Part shown: positions 17,289 through 26,343 of the stretch, piece after piece
Layout: every line of letters starts with the position of its first letter
Position numbering within the stretch: position 1 is the stretch's first letter
DNA from: an uncultured Bacilli bacterium
GTDB taxonomy: Bacteria; Bacillota_I; Bacilli_A; RF39; UBA660
DNA length: 64,000 nucleotides
Direction of reading: 5' to 3'
NCBI GenBank assembly: GCA_934100165.1
Contig: CAKOPN010000004.1
Location: 62,001 to 126,000, forward strand
The notes under the pieces: model-generated
Told to the model about the DNA's origin: nothing
Database searches by the model: none
What the model saw: only the letters and a program-made list of their open reading frames with translations
Position numbers and translations under genes: made by a program

Positions 17289-19439
17289 TTAAAATTTTGT
17301 ACCAAGTTCAATGCTTATTGAAGTTGAACTTTCTATCTTAGTTCCAGCTGGAACACTTTGATTTATTACATAACCATTACCATTTATCTCATATGGTATT
17401 TTTAAAAGACTCATAAGTGAATAAACATCTTTTAAACTATACCCAGTCATGTCTGGCATTACTATATTGTCACTGTTTGTTAAAAGGAATACTCTATCAA
17501 TTTTATTTATTTCTGTTTTTTGTGAAGGATACTGACTTACAACTGTATCACCATCTCCTAGCACAACAGTTTTAATTTCATGAGCATTAAGTTCTGATAA
17601 AACAGTACTTACTTTTTTGTTCGTGTATGATCCTACTGTAATTGTTTCTAGTTTTATAGTATTATTATCATTCTCTTCATATATTTCAAGATATTTACTA
17701 ACATTTTTAATAATACTTTGAACCATATTTTTAGTAGGTTTAGTACTTGTTGATGGATTTTTAATTGCAACATACATTATTATTCTTGGGTCATTTCCTG
17801 GGAATATTCCGGCAAGTCCTCTTATAATTCCCTCTGTATAACCAGTTCCGTATTCGTTAGCAACCTGTGCTGTTCCTGTTTTTGCAATAAGATCATAACC
17901 ATCCATATAGTAGTAGTATCCAGTTGATGTTTGTGATGTACCATTTACTACGCTTCTCATAAGTTCTTTTATTTTTGTAACTGTGGCAGTACTTGCAACA
18001 CGTTCAATTTCTGTTCTTTTTCCTTCGTAAACAACTTCTCCTGTATCTGGATCTACTATTTTGTCTACTATATAAGGCTTTAGCAAAATTCCATCATTAG
18101 TGATTGATGTTAATGCTTTTATATTTTGAATTGGTGTTGTTGTAATACCTTGTCCAAAACTTGCATTTAGTATTTCTGTTTGATATTTGAAATTTAATTT
18201 TCCAGTTGATTCATTTGGTAATTCTATACCGGTTTTTTCACCAAATCCTAATTTTCTATAATAGCTTCTTAACATTTCTGCATTCATATATTTATCTGTT
18301 AAAGTCATAACCGCAACGTTACTTGAAAGTGCAAAACCAGCATCATATGTAATATAACCCCAGCCTTTTCTGTACCAGTCTCCTATTTCTGTTCCATCTT
18401 TTGCTACGAATATACCAGATTTATATGTTTCACTTCCATTATAAACACCATTTTCCATAGCCGCCATGTATGAGAATATTTTCATAGTTGATCCTGGCTC
18501 AAATGCTGTTATATTTTGATTTAAATATGATGAAATATTTTTTGTATTTGGATCGAAACTAGGATATGTTGCACTTGCTAGAATGGCTCCTGTTTTAGCA
18601 TCTGCTAGCATAACGCTTACCCAATCTGCACTACTTTCTTCCAGCATCTTTGCTATTGCTTGTTCTACAAAAAGTTGAATGTTACTGTCTATTGTAAGAT
18701 ATATATCTTTTCCATCTATAGCATCCACTGTTATTTCTTTTGTACCAGGAATTCTATATCCCTTTCTATCTTTTTGGTACAAAGTATAACCATTTTCTCC
18801 AGTTAACTCTTTGTTGAAATAAGATTCTACTCCCATTTCTCCTACTATATCTACAGAAGTACTGCCATCTTCTTTGACTACTTCTTTCTTAGTAGCATAT
18901 CCAAGTGTATATGATAAAAATGTGCCATAAGGATAATATCTTTGTTGCGTTTCTATAAAGTCTATACCAGGTAACTCTAAGGCAAGTATTTCATCTTTTT
19001 TTAACTCGGTTAGATTCCTTGCTTTACTTCCAAGTTCTACTTGATAAGCATCCTTATTTAAATAAGACAAGATTTTTTCTTTTGATATATCTAAAACCGT
19101 TGATAACTTTTCTGCAGTTAGCTCTTTGTCTACTACATGTTTTGGATTATTTTCGTTGGTTGTACGGCTAGGAGATAAATATGCAATTAAAGTGTACGAT
19201 GATACATTTTGTGCTAAGGCATTTCCTTTTACATCATAAATTGTACCACGTTTTGAAGATAATGTTTCTTGTCTTGTTGTTCTACTGTTTGCGAAGTTTT
19301 GAATGTTAACTCCTTCTACAGTTTTGCTAAGTGACAAGACACCAATTCTATATATTATTGTTAAAAAAATTAAAAAACCTAGGACTACATAAATTTTGCT
19401 AAATTTAATCTTCCTAAGTTCATTTTTTTCTTTTTTCAA
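17289..19439 (-). CDS. pbpB: Class B penicillin-binding protein (PBP2B/FtsI/SpoVD type) with two PASTA domains
   Basis: A septal transpeptidase that cross-links peptidoglycan. It has an N-terminal membrane helix, the dimerisation domain, then active-site motifs STMK (about residue 316), SSN (about 371) and KTG (about 519). Two C-terminal PASTA-like repeats follow from about residue 590. The gene lies directly after ftsL, as in dcw clusters. The longest frame starts at a TTG at 19460 without a ribosome binding site; I chose TTG at 19439 (716 residues), which has AAGGGA 9 bases upstream within the end of ftsL. mraY and murD do not follow; the cluster ends here. Confidence 0.93.
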   Translation of the reverse strand: MKKEKNELRKIKFSKIYVVLGFLIFLTIIYRIGVLSLSKTVEGVNIQNFANSRTTRQETLSSKRGTIYDVKGNALAQNVSSYTLIAYLSPSRTTNENNPKHVVDKELTAEKLSTVLDISKEKILSYLNKDAYQVELGSKARNLTELKKDEILALELPGIDFIETQQRYYPYGTFLSYTLGYATKKEVVKEDGSTSVDIVGEMGVESYFNKELTGENGYTLYQKDRKGYRIPGTKEITVDAIDGKDIYLTIDSNIQLFVEQAIAKMLEESSADWVSVMLADAKTGAILASATYPSFDPNTKNISSYLNQNITAFEPGSTMKIFSYMAAMENGVYNGSETYKSGIFVAKDGTEIGDWYRKGWGYITYDAGFALSSNVAVMTLTDKYMNAEMLRSYYRKLGFGEKTGIELPNESTGKLNFKYQTEILNASFGQGITTTPIQNIKALTSITNDGILLKPYIVDKIVDPDTGEVVYEGKRTEIERVASTATVTKIKELMRSVVNGTSQTSTGYYYYMDGYDLIAKTGTAQVANEYGTGYTEGIIRGLAGIFPGNDPRIIMYVAIKNPSTSTKPTKNMVQSIIKNVSKYLEIYEENDNNTIKLETITVGSYTNKKVSTVLSELNAHEIKTVVLGDGDTVVSQYPSQKTEINKIDRVFLLTNSDNIVMPDMTGYSLKDVYSLMSLLKIPYEINGNGYVINQSVPAGTKIESSTSISIELGTKF

Positions 19440-19452
19440 TTTATCACGTCCC

Positions 19453-19752
19453 TTATTCAACAGACTTTATATTATCATTATTATAACTTAAACCCTGTTC
19501 ATATGCAACTTCTATGATTTTATCAAGTGACGCAAGCTCATTTATTTTCATAGAAAGACTCTCATTCTTTTTTTCTTGAGTCTTTATCTCATTTTTTACT
19601 CTTTCAACTTCTATATTCACTTTAGAAAGTGTTGCTTGCATAAAAACAATAGTTAGTGGTGATGCAATTAAAAGAATTGCAGCAAAAGTATATATTAGTC
19701 GTTCAAACTTACCAATTTTTTTTACTACCTTTTTATATTTCTTTTTTTTCAA
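19453..19752 (-). CDS. ftsL: FtsL-like cell division protein
   Basis: A small bitopic protein: basic N-terminus (KKKKYKKVVKK), one membrane helix (LIYTFAAILLIASPLTIVFM), then a leucine/isoleucine heptad coiled coil (VEVERVKNEIKTQEKKNESLSMKINEL). Size, topology and position between rsmH and the PBP gene identify it as FtsL, part of the FtsLB-DivIB divisome complex. A GTG 3 codons upstream is possible, but TTG has AAGGTGA at 5 bases spacing. Confidence 0.82.
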   Translation of the reverse strand: MKKKKYKKVVKKIGKFERLIYTFAAILLIASPLTIVFMQATLSKVNIEVERVKNEIKTQEKKNESLSMKINELASLDKIIEVAYEQGLSYNNDNIKSVE

Positions 19753-19762
19753 TTTAATCACC

Positions 19763-20686
19763 TTATTTTATTCTTTCAATTATTCTAAGCTTTGCAGATC
19801 TTGCTCTATTATTGTGTTCTAATTCTTCTTCACTTGGGACAATTGGTTTTCTATTTACAAGGACATAGTCTTTTCTAAATTCCACTGGTATTTCAGGAAG
19901 TCCTTTTACTTTTTCATCTATTTCCGTGTATTCTTTGAACAGATCTTTTACAATTCTATCTTCTAGGGAATGGAATGTTATCACGCACATTCTTCCTTTT
20001 GGTTTTAACATTGATAAAGCATCTTTAAGAGAAGAATTTAAAATATCTAGTTCATGATTTACTTCTATTCTTATAGCTTGAAATGTTTTTCTTGCAGGGT
20101 GTTTATCTCTTTTTGCCTTCATTGGAACGGAATTTGAGATTATATCTGCAAGTTCAAGTGTTGTTTCTATTTTTTTGTTTTCTCTATATTTGACAATATT
20201 TCTTGCTATTTGTCTTGAATACTTTTCTTCACCGTATTTGTATAATATATTTGTTAACTGTTCTTCAGGATAATTATTTACTACATCGTATGCAGTAAGA
20301 CTTCCATCTTTATCCATTCTCATATCTAGAAATGCATCGGAATGGTAACTGAAGCCTCTTTCTTTGGTATCAAGTTGTACACTGGAAACACCTAAATCAA
20401 ATAAAAAACCATCTACTGAAGTAACACCTCTTTTTGTTAATTCTTGTTTTAAGTTAGAAAAATTACTTTTAATAATCGTGAAATTATCTCCTATTTTAGA
20501 AAGACGTTCACGACTTGCTTTGATAGCATCTTCATCTTGATCAATGGCGAAAAGACAACCCCTTCTTATTCGCTTTAATATTTCGCTGGAATGTCCAGCA
20601 TACCCTAATGTACAGTCAACGTAGATACCGTCTTCTTTCAAATTAAGGCCTTCGATTGATTCGTTTAATAACACACTTATATGCAT
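19763..20686 (-). CDS. rsmH: 16S rRNA (cytosine-1402 N4)-methyltransferase
   Basis: Starts MHISVLLNESIEGLNL and carries the SAM-binding motif VDCTLGYAGHS, FLFDLGVSSVQLD, RGFSYHSDAFLDMRMD and the C-terminal FHSLEDRIVK. It methylates C1402 of 16S rRNA. The longer upstream frame overlaps mraZ out of frame and should be discarded: AAGGTGAG formed by the last mraZ codons lies just before the ATG, which follows the mraZ stop by one base. Length 307 residues is typical. Confidence 0.96.
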   Translation of the reverse strand: MHISVLLNESIEGLNLKEDGIYVDCTLGYAGHSSEILKRIRRGCLFAIDQDEDAIKASRERLSKIGDNFTIIKSNFSNLKQELTKRGVTSVDGFLFDLGVSSVQLDTKERGFSYHSDAFLDMRMDKDGSLTAYDVVNNYPEEQLTNILYKYGEEKYSRQIARNIVKYRENKKIETTLELADIISNSVPMKAKRDKHPARKTFQAIRIEVNHELDILNSSLKDALSMLKPKGRMCVITFHSLEDRIVKDLFKEYTEIDEKVKGLPEIPVEFRKDYVLVNRKPIVPSEEELEHNNRARSAKLRIIERIK

Positions 20687-20687
20687 A

Positions 20688-21131
20688 CTACTCACCTTCG
20701 GTCCAATTTGAATCAAATATGTTTTCCGCGATATTTGACAAATTTTCTTTGTTTTCCTCATAAAAATTATTCCATTTTTCACTTGACCATATTTCAAGTC
20801 GATCTCCTACGCCGATAATCACGCATTCTTTTTTTAACTCGGCGTAGGAAACCAATGGAGAGGTAATATTAATTCGACCTTGCTTGTCAAACTCTGCTGC
20901 AGTAGCACCTGATAGGAAGAACCTCGTAAAACTACGGGCATCCCTCTTTGTAAATGGTAGGCTATTAAGTTTACTGGTTATTTTGTTCCAATTTTCCATA
21001 CTGTAGATAAAAAGGCATTCTTCTAATCCCCTTGTAATTATAAAATTATTTCCTAGTTCTTCACGGAACTTTGACGGTATTATAATTCTACCTTTTTCAT
21101 CAATTGTATGATGAAACTCTCCCATTAACAT
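20688..21131 (-). CDS. mraZ: MraZ transcriptional regulator
   Basis: 147 residues with two AbrB-like swapped-hairpin halves: FHHTIDEKGRIIIPSKFR and AAEFDKQGRINITSPL, each with the DxxGR motif. MraZ represses its own division operon. The long upstream extension of the frame is unlikely: GGGGG lies 7-8 bases before the ATG chosen, and the extension covers the operator and promoter. Three AGTGG repeats upstream fit MraZ autoregulation. Confidence 0.95.
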   Translation of the reverse strand: MLMGEFHHTIDEKGRIIIPSKFREELGNNFIITRGLEECLFIYSMENWNKITSKLNSLPFTKRDARSFTRFFLSGATAAEFDKQGRINITSPLVSYAELKKECVIIGVGDRLEIWSSEKWNNFYEENKENLSNIAENIFDSNWTEGE

Positions 21132-21140
21132 AATTATCCC

Positions 21141-21170
21141 CCACTTTTCACCACTATCAACCACTGCTAC
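21141..21170 (-). promoter_or_regulatory. MraZ operator: three AGTGG boxes at exact 10-bp spacing
   Basis: On the minus strand AGTGG occurs three times, exactly 10 bases apart (CCACT at 21141, 21151, 21161 on the plus strand). The block sits between the -10 element and the ribosome binding site of mraZ. Three GTGG-type direct repeats with about one helical turn spacing are the known MraZ binding arrangement. Confidence 0.85.
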
Positions 21171-21174
21171 CATA

Positions 21175-21204
21175 ATACTACTATAGTTATTTGAGATTTG
21201 TAAA
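21175..21204 (-). promoter_or_regulatory. Promoter of the mraZ operon
   Basis: TTTACA (21199-21204), 18-base spacer and TAGTAT (21175-21180). The predicted start would fall at or inside the MraZ boxes, giving a short leader. Confidence 0.55.
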
Positions 21205-21214
21205 TACTTTTGGC

Positions 21215-21264
21215 GAAAAAAAATAAACAACTATATGTCAATTGACACAATTGTTGATTTATTT
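21215..21264 (-). terminator. Terminator after the vanZ-like gene
   Basis: On the minus strand AAATAAATCAAC pairs with GTTGTTTATTT around an inner TGTCAATTGACA palindrome, followed by a run of T. It separates this gene from the mraZ promoter. Confidence 0.6.
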
Positions 21265-21276
21265 TCTTGACTATTT

Positions 21277-21744
21277 TTAATTTGTTGCTCTTCCCTTTTT
21301 TCTTCGAGAAAAAATTAAGTTTAGTAAATATATTCCGACGATTGATGCCGCACTATCTAGTAAAACATCTGTTACACTGGCTGTTCTACCTGTAAAGAGC
21401 TGATGAAATTCATCACTTGATGCGTAAAGTACACAAAGTATTATGGCAAATAAAACTTTTCTTTTGACATTAAAGGCATCAAAAACGTTTAGAGCTAATA
21501 CTCCTAAAACAAAATATTCAAATACATGTGCTGATTTTCTTACTGAATAGTTTAATTTCTTTACTATTTTCTTCTTTGCTTCTGGTTTGGTTTCTTTGCT
21601 AGTTACTTTGTCTTTTACTGATATTGCACTAGATATTACTTGACCACTAGTGTTGTTTGATTTAACTGAACCAGAAGATGAAAACATAAATATTACTGTC
21701 ATCCATAACAATAGAAGAATTATACTAATTGTCTTCCTTAACAT
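21277..21744 (-). CDS. VanZ-like family membrane protein
   Basis: 155 residues with four membrane helices. The VanZ-family pattern is clear: RKSAHVFEYFVLG and SSDEFHQLFTGRTASVTDVLLD. VanZ relatives affect susceptibility to teicoplanin or lipoglycopeptides, but most have no known function. AGGAGG lies 5 bases before the ATG. It is the last gene of a probable operon with the HEPN-like and LTA-synthase-like genes (gap 9 bases). Confidence 0.88.
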   Translation of the reverse strand: MLRKTISIILLLLWMTVIFMFSSSGSVKSNNTSGQVISSAISVKDKVTSKETKPEAKKKIVKKLNYSVRKSAHVFEYFVLGVLALNVFDAFNVKRKVLFAIILCVLYASSDEFHQLFTGRTASVTDVLLDSAASIVGIYLLNLIFSRRKKGRATN

Positions 21745-21753
21745 AAAAACCTC

Positions 21754-22917
21754 CTATGGTGTAAGTGTTAATCCCTTACTACCATAACTATTAGTTTTAA
21801 TTTCATCTAGTATTTGATGTATTCCATTTAGTGTTGATGTAAAATCAGTAAACACATCTTCCACATTATTTATATCCAACACTTCTTTCTTACCAAAGAA
21901 TAAATCTGCATCTTTATCGCAAGGATATCTAAATTTACTAGATCCTTGGTCATATTTATGAATGGATGTCGCAAGAATTCTAAAATTATTTAAATCATTT
22001 GCATCAACATTCATACCACCGTCTTGCATAACAGTTTCTACACTGTTCCATAACCCTTCTATACTATGCTTTTTCTTATGAATTATTTTGTCTTTCTTTT
22101 CCGGTGATAAATAACTATCTTCCTTTATTATTCTTTTTAAAAGTAATTCAATAGAATTTCTATACATATAGCAAGCTGGTAAGAAAAGAGTTTGATTACT
22201 TCTTGCTTCTTTCATTAAAAAGGCACCACTTTCTTCGTATGATAGTAAATACGGTTCATATGAACCATTTTCGAATCTCCAGCCAACATTACTAGATAAT
22301 TGAGAATTGTCTTCAATTATTAACTCAGGTTTCTCTTTTGGAAATGTTTTTCCAGATAAAAATCCATTATTATATATACTTGATACTTCTTCGAATGCCC
22401 TATTCATGTTCGTATATAAAGCTTTTAAAGATATATTTTTTTGATTGCTAGCTGCAGTTTTTCCTTCTGTATTAAATGGATATCTAAATAAGTCTGATTT
22501 ATTATCAACTTTAGAGATGTCCTTAATAAAAGCATCAAGCCACATAGCATTTTTACTATCATTTGGTGACAAATTGTACAAATTATAAATTTCATCAATG
22601 CATAATCCTAAATCGTGGCTTATCTTTTTAAAAGTATTCTGCCTATCTGTTTTACTAGTAATTTTTTTCAAGATACAAGCTTTTAAAATAAGTTCTAAAC
22701 TTTGTCTATATAAGTACACAAGTGGATAATACCAAGTATCTAAAATTCCATTATTTCCACTTTCTATCATGTATCTTATAGTTAGATCAGCAGCTTTTGA
22801 AAAATTGTCGGCATACTTTTTAAACTCTTCATCTAAATCAGAATTACTCTCAACTTCTATAATAGCAGGATTATTTCCTATTTGCTTCATGTCATGATTT
22901 TTATTAGTTGTCATCAT
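21754..22917 (-). CDS. Uncharacterised protein with duplicated HEPN-like helical domain
   Basis: A 387-residue soluble protein that I cannot assign to a named family. It contains two similar halves: VYLYRQSLELILKACI, then a His (SHDLGL) and DLFRYPF; and CYMYRNSIELLLKRII, then KKHSIEGLW and SKFRYPC. The YR-SLELLLK helix with a following histidine resembles HEPN-type domains, found in RNases and antiphage or toxin proteins, but the R-x4-6-H catalytic motif is not present in canonical form. It lies 8-16 bases after the LTA-synthase-like gene, so a housekeeping or envelope role is as possible as defence. ATG at 22917 is preferred because GGGG abuts the upstream ATG. Confidence 0.6.
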   Translation of the reverse strand: MMTTNKNHDMKQIGNNPAIIEVESNSDLDEEFKKYADNFSKAADLTIRYMIESGNNGILDTWYYPLVYLYRQSLELILKACILKKITSKTDRQNTFKKISHDLGLCIDEIYNLYNLSPNDSKNAMWLDAFIKDISKVDNKSDLFRYPFNTEGKTAASNQKNISLKALYTNMNRAFEEVSSIYNNGFLSGKTFPKEKPELIIEDNSQLSSNVGWRFENGSYEPYLLSYEESGAFLMKEARSNQTLFLPACYMYRNSIELLLKRIIKEDSYLSPEKKDKIIHKKKHSIEGLWNSVETVMQDGGMNVDANDLNNFRILATSIHKYDQGSSKFRYPCDKDADLFFGKKEVLDINNVEDVFTDFTSTLNGIHQILDEIKTNSYGSKGLTLTP

Positions 22918-22933
22918 ATTTTTCATCCCCTTT

Positions 22934-25111
22934 TTATTTAAATAACATGTATTGCATTTTCTTTCTTAGTTCAAAGATTCCCTTTTCTTTGCCTTTTAAA
23001 TTATTTGTGTAGTCTATATTACCACTTTCTTCTTGAAAAATAAACAAATTATATGATGGTAAAGTATTTATTGTTTGATATAGCCATTTATAGTAGTCAG
23101 ATAACTCTAAATCCATATTGTTCATAACATATGTTAAAAGTAAATCTGGACTTATATAATTAAAGTCTTCTTGCTTTATATTGTAGTTACTAAGTATTAA
23201 AGCTTCCGTGTTATATTTCTTTCTTAATGCTTCTGTATCATTTTTATCACTTAAATAACCAGTTTTTGTGTATACTTCATCCCCATTTTGTGTTTTAAGA
23301 AGTGGCAAGTGATCTCCAAAGAATACAATTATAGTTTCTTCATCAAGAGTTTGAATATAATTGTAAAGTCTTCCAAGTTCTTTATCAGCTTTATACATTC
23401 CTTCAGCATAAGACTTAACTGTGTCATTTAGATCTTTTCCATAATTACTTTTTACATCTATATCATATTTATCCCACTTGTCGATATTGTATGGCATATG
23501 ACCACCCATCGTAATTGTAAAATAAAAGGTTTTCTCATCTTTTGGTTTACTATTAAAGTACTTAATAATTTCATCTGTTAAATACTCGTCACTTACATAT
23601 TTCTTGTGTTCATCATACAAATGTCTTACGGAATCAATACCATAAATTTTATATACTTTATCACAACTATATAACCTTTTACTTGATGAATTTAAAAGCA
23701 CTGTTTTATAACCATTATTTTTAAATTCTTTTATTACGCTCGGATTATTTTCGCTTTTATGATACTGAAAAAGCTGTTGATATGGTATGTAACCGTTGCT
23801 AAAATAGCTTAAGTTTGCACCAGTTAAAACTTCAAATTCGACATTGGCACTTATTCCACCATAAGATGGAGAAATCATATCAAAATGTTTGCCAGTATTA
23901 GAAAGGGTATGAAAGTTACTTTGTGGATCTTTGTCAAAAGTAAAATCTTTAAGTTTTGATAAATCCCAAAATGATTCTGAGAAAATTACTATTACATTTG
24001 GCTTCTTCCAAGTTGGTGTTATTCTTTCTGTGCTTTTTAAAATGTTTTTTAACTCTTCTTCGTTATAGTCATCTGGAGTTATTCTTTCCTTTTCAATAAA
24101 TCTTCCATACATTCCTGCAATTACTGTATATTTATTATAGAACTCTGTGTTACTTGTAGTAATTAGTGTATCTTCTTTTCCATAGTTATAAATTCTTTTA
24201 AGTATTGCTTTGTCTAGTCTTTCTATTGGGGAAAACATAATAGCAAGTGATGTTGCTGTTATTAGAAAAAGTGTTATATTTATTTTTTTATTATTTATTG
24301 TGACATTGTATTTTTTTACAAAAGAGATTAAAAGTAGAATTATTGGTGTAATAACAATTAAAGGATATATAACATACTGAAAGGCTGCTTTAAAGTTTTC
24401 TGTTGCAAAACCAATTGTTTCTCCCATATTTGTTAGAAATAAAGCATCAGTAAGTTGTAATACATCATTTGTATAGAAAATTCTTATTTGATTTATTATG
24501 TATAAGCTGGAAAATACTATGGTGTATGCGATATTGGCTTTATAGGTGTTTTTGAAAAGAGAAAGTGCTAAGAAAAATACTAAATACATAATTGTAAATA
24601 ATACAAGAATTGATTTCCATTCAAAATAAAATGTTGGGAATGTAAAGAATGTAACAATTTTATAGAATATTTCAAATACAATGATAAATGCTACAGGATA
24701 TAAGAAAGATAAAGCATTTAATATTTTAACATTTTCTTTTCCTTTTACAGTTTCATACTTTTCCTTTTTTATTTTTTTGATTATGTAGAGCATTACATTT
24801 GCACCAAAACTTGCAAGTATGTTAAATGCTACCCTTTTAGCAGCCATTTTTTCATATATTAGTAATGTCCATACAAGCATTAAAATTATAGAAAGTATTG
24901 AAGTACTTTTCCAGTTTACTTTTCCCTTGTATGAAAACAGTATTGTTAGTACAAACATCAAAAGTGGCATTATGCCATAGAAAAATAACTTTTGTTTTCC
25001 TAGAAAAATATTAAATACTAATGTAGTAGTTAACATTAGTATTAGTGATATAAAATAATATAAAATTTTTTTACTTCTTATCTTATCTAGGAACCCAGCA
25101 ACTCTATTCAC
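22934..25111 (-). CDS. LTA-synthase-like sulfatase-fold enzyme (phosphoglycerol transferase family)
   Basis: Polytopic N-terminal part (about ten hydrophobic segments, residues 15-300), then an extracytoplasmic sulfatase-fold domain: VIVFSESFWDL (metal ligand Glu), GGISANVEFEVLTG at the nucleophile, VLLNSSS, GGHMPYN and VFFGDHLP (metal Asp/His). Such enzymes transfer phosphoglycerol or phosphoethanolamine to lipoteichoic acid or glycans. The nucleophile position, normally Thr in GGxTxNxEFE, reads Ser here. Start GTG at 25111 has GGGGTGAG at suitable distance; the GTG two codons upstream is too close. More than 700 residues exceeds typical LtaS (about 650), mainly in the membrane part. Confidence 0.85.
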   Translation of the reverse strand: MNRVAGFLDKIRSKKILYYFISLILMLTTTLVFNIFLGKQKLFFYGIMPLLMFVLTILFSYKGKVNWKSTSILSIILMLVWTLLIYEKMAAKRVAFNILASFGANVMLYIIKKIKKEKYETVKGKENVKILNALSFLYPVAFIIVFEIFYKIVTFFTFPTFYFEWKSILVLFTIMYLVFFLALSLFKNTYKANIAYTIVFSSLYIINQIRIFYTNDVLQLTDALFLTNMGETIGFATENFKAAFQYVIYPLIVITPIILLLISFVKKYNVTINNKKINITLFLITATSLAIMFSPIERLDKAILKRIYNYGKEDTLITTSNTEFYNKYTVIAGMYGRFIEKERITPDDYNEEELKNILKSTERITPTWKKPNVIVIFSESFWDLSKLKDFTFDKDPQSNFHTLSNTGKHFDMISPSYGGISANVEFEVLTGANLSYFSNGYIPYQQLFQYHKSENNPSVIKEFKNNGYKTVLLNSSSKRLYSCDKVYKIYGIDSVRHLYDEHKKYVSDEYLTDEIIKYFNSKPKDEKTFYFTITMGGHMPYNIDKWDKYDIDVKSNYGKDLNDTVKSYAEGMYKADKELGRLYNYIQTLDEETIIVFFGDHLPLLKTQNGDEVYTKTGYLSDKNDTEALRKKYNTEALILSNYNIKQEDFNYISPDLLLTYVMNNMDLELSDYYKWLYQTINTLPSYNLFIFQEESGNIDYTNNLKGKEKGIFELRKKMQYMLFK

Positions 25112-25156
25112 AAACACTCACCCCGATCATAACTTAAGACTTTACTACCTAATTAA

Positions 25157-25185
25157 ATTTTACATCTAAACCCTATTAAAATCAA
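25157..25185 (-). promoter_or_regulatory. Promoter of the LTA-synthase-like operon
   Basis: On the minus strand TTGATT (25180-25185), a 17-base spacer and TAAAAT (25157-25162), with TG just before the -10. The IS copy ends about 40 bases upstream of this promoter and leaves it intact. Confidence 0.6.
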
Positions 25186-25227
25186 TTTATATATTCTTGT
25201 TTTTTGTTTTATATTGTAGAGTTACAA

Positions 25228-26321
25228 TTGATGTGAGACCTTTTATATATAAAAAAGGCGATAAGTCTAGTAAAATGTAATTATCAGCAAACATTTTAAT
25301 AAGAAAGAACTTATCGCTATGACTACTATATCACATTATCCTCATTCTTTAAATACTAAATATTATGCTGTTTTACTTTATAGAGATGGAAACCCTATTT
25401 TTTTTGTTTGTAGAAGGTACAAATGTTCTAAAGCATCTTTGATGCGATGGAATAAAAAGTTTGATGATTCTAAGGAATCTCTTATTGATAACTCTCATAG
25501 ACCCTTATCTAAACATCCTAATGCTCATACTAAAGAGGAACTATATTGGATTAAAATTATATAAGAAGAAATCCAAACATCTCTCTTTGTGAGTTATATG
25601 GTAAATTAAGAGTTGAAAAAGGATATTCTAGACATGCCTGTTCACTATTTAGAATTGTTAGAAAATTAAAATACCCTATCAATACTGAATATCAAAAAAA
25701 ATACACTCCAAAAAAATAGGATACCCCTACCATTATTGGAATCAAATGGCAATTGGACGTTAAAGTCGTTCCTAAGCAATGTTATACTGGTAAATTACCT
25801 GATAAATTTTATCAATATACTATTATTGATGAGGCTTCACGTGAAAGATTTATTTATCCTTATAAAGAACAATCTTCATATTCAACAGTAGATTTTGTAA
25901 AAAGGGCCATTACCTACTTTGGCTATAAGCCAAAAATAATTCAAACTGACAATGGACAAGAATTTACACATATTAAAAGGACTGATAAAATCCATCCATT
26001 AGATAATCTTTTATACTCTTTAAATATAACTCATAAACTTATAAAACCAAGAACCCCACGACATAATGGAAAAGTTGAAAGAAGTCATAGGAATGATCAG
26101 CAAAGATTCTATTCTTATCTCAAGTTCTATTCGTATGACGACTTATTATTACAAATGAAATTTTATCTAAAACGTTCAAATAATATTCCTATGCAAACAT
26201 TGAATTGGCTCTCACCTTTAGAAATGAGACAAAAAATTATAGAAAAAAACAATATTCAATAATTACAAAGTAACTATATCATATTGCCTTTAATTTTTTT
26301 ATAAATTTTGTCTCACATCAT
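25228..26321 (+). mobile_element. IS481-like insertion sequence, decayed copy with terminal inverted repeats
   Basis: An element of about 1,094 bp bounded by TTGATGTGAGAC on the left and its near-perfect complement GTCTCACATCAT on the right. The direct repeat TTACAA flanks both sides (25222-25227 and 26322-26327), consistent with a target duplication; one more T is ambiguous. It carries a single DDE transposase gene, now broken. The leader contains a nested hairpin (GCGATAAGT/ACTTATCGC and TAAAATGT/ACATTTTA) that ends next to the transposase ATG. Confidence 0.8.
25319..26262 (+). pseudogene. Transposase (DDE, IS481/IS3-like integrase core), broken by frameshift and nonsense codon
   Basis: Part one (81 codons) is a helix-turn-helix region (CSKASLMRWNKKF). 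After ATT ATA TAA at about 25557 the homologous frame continues one register away (RRNPNISLCELYGKLR...), consistent with an extra TA. That frame then meets TAG at about 25717 before the catalytic part. The rest keeps the DDE pattern: Asp in QLDVK, Asp in QTDNGQEF and Glu in HNGKVERSHR. Two independent lesions make a programmed frameshift unlikely. The transposase is probably inactive, though the ends look intact. Confidence 0.82.
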
Positions 26322-26343
26322 TTACAATTATACATATCTATAG

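Noticed and set aside
20687..20797. N-terminal extension of rsmH by 37 codons
   Set aside because: It runs through mraZ in another frame; AAGGTGAG one codon before ATG 20686 marks the real start.
25557..25720. Programmed frameshifting in the IS transposase
   Set aside because: The shift point has no A6-type slippery site, and a separate in-frame TAG follows, so decay explains it better.
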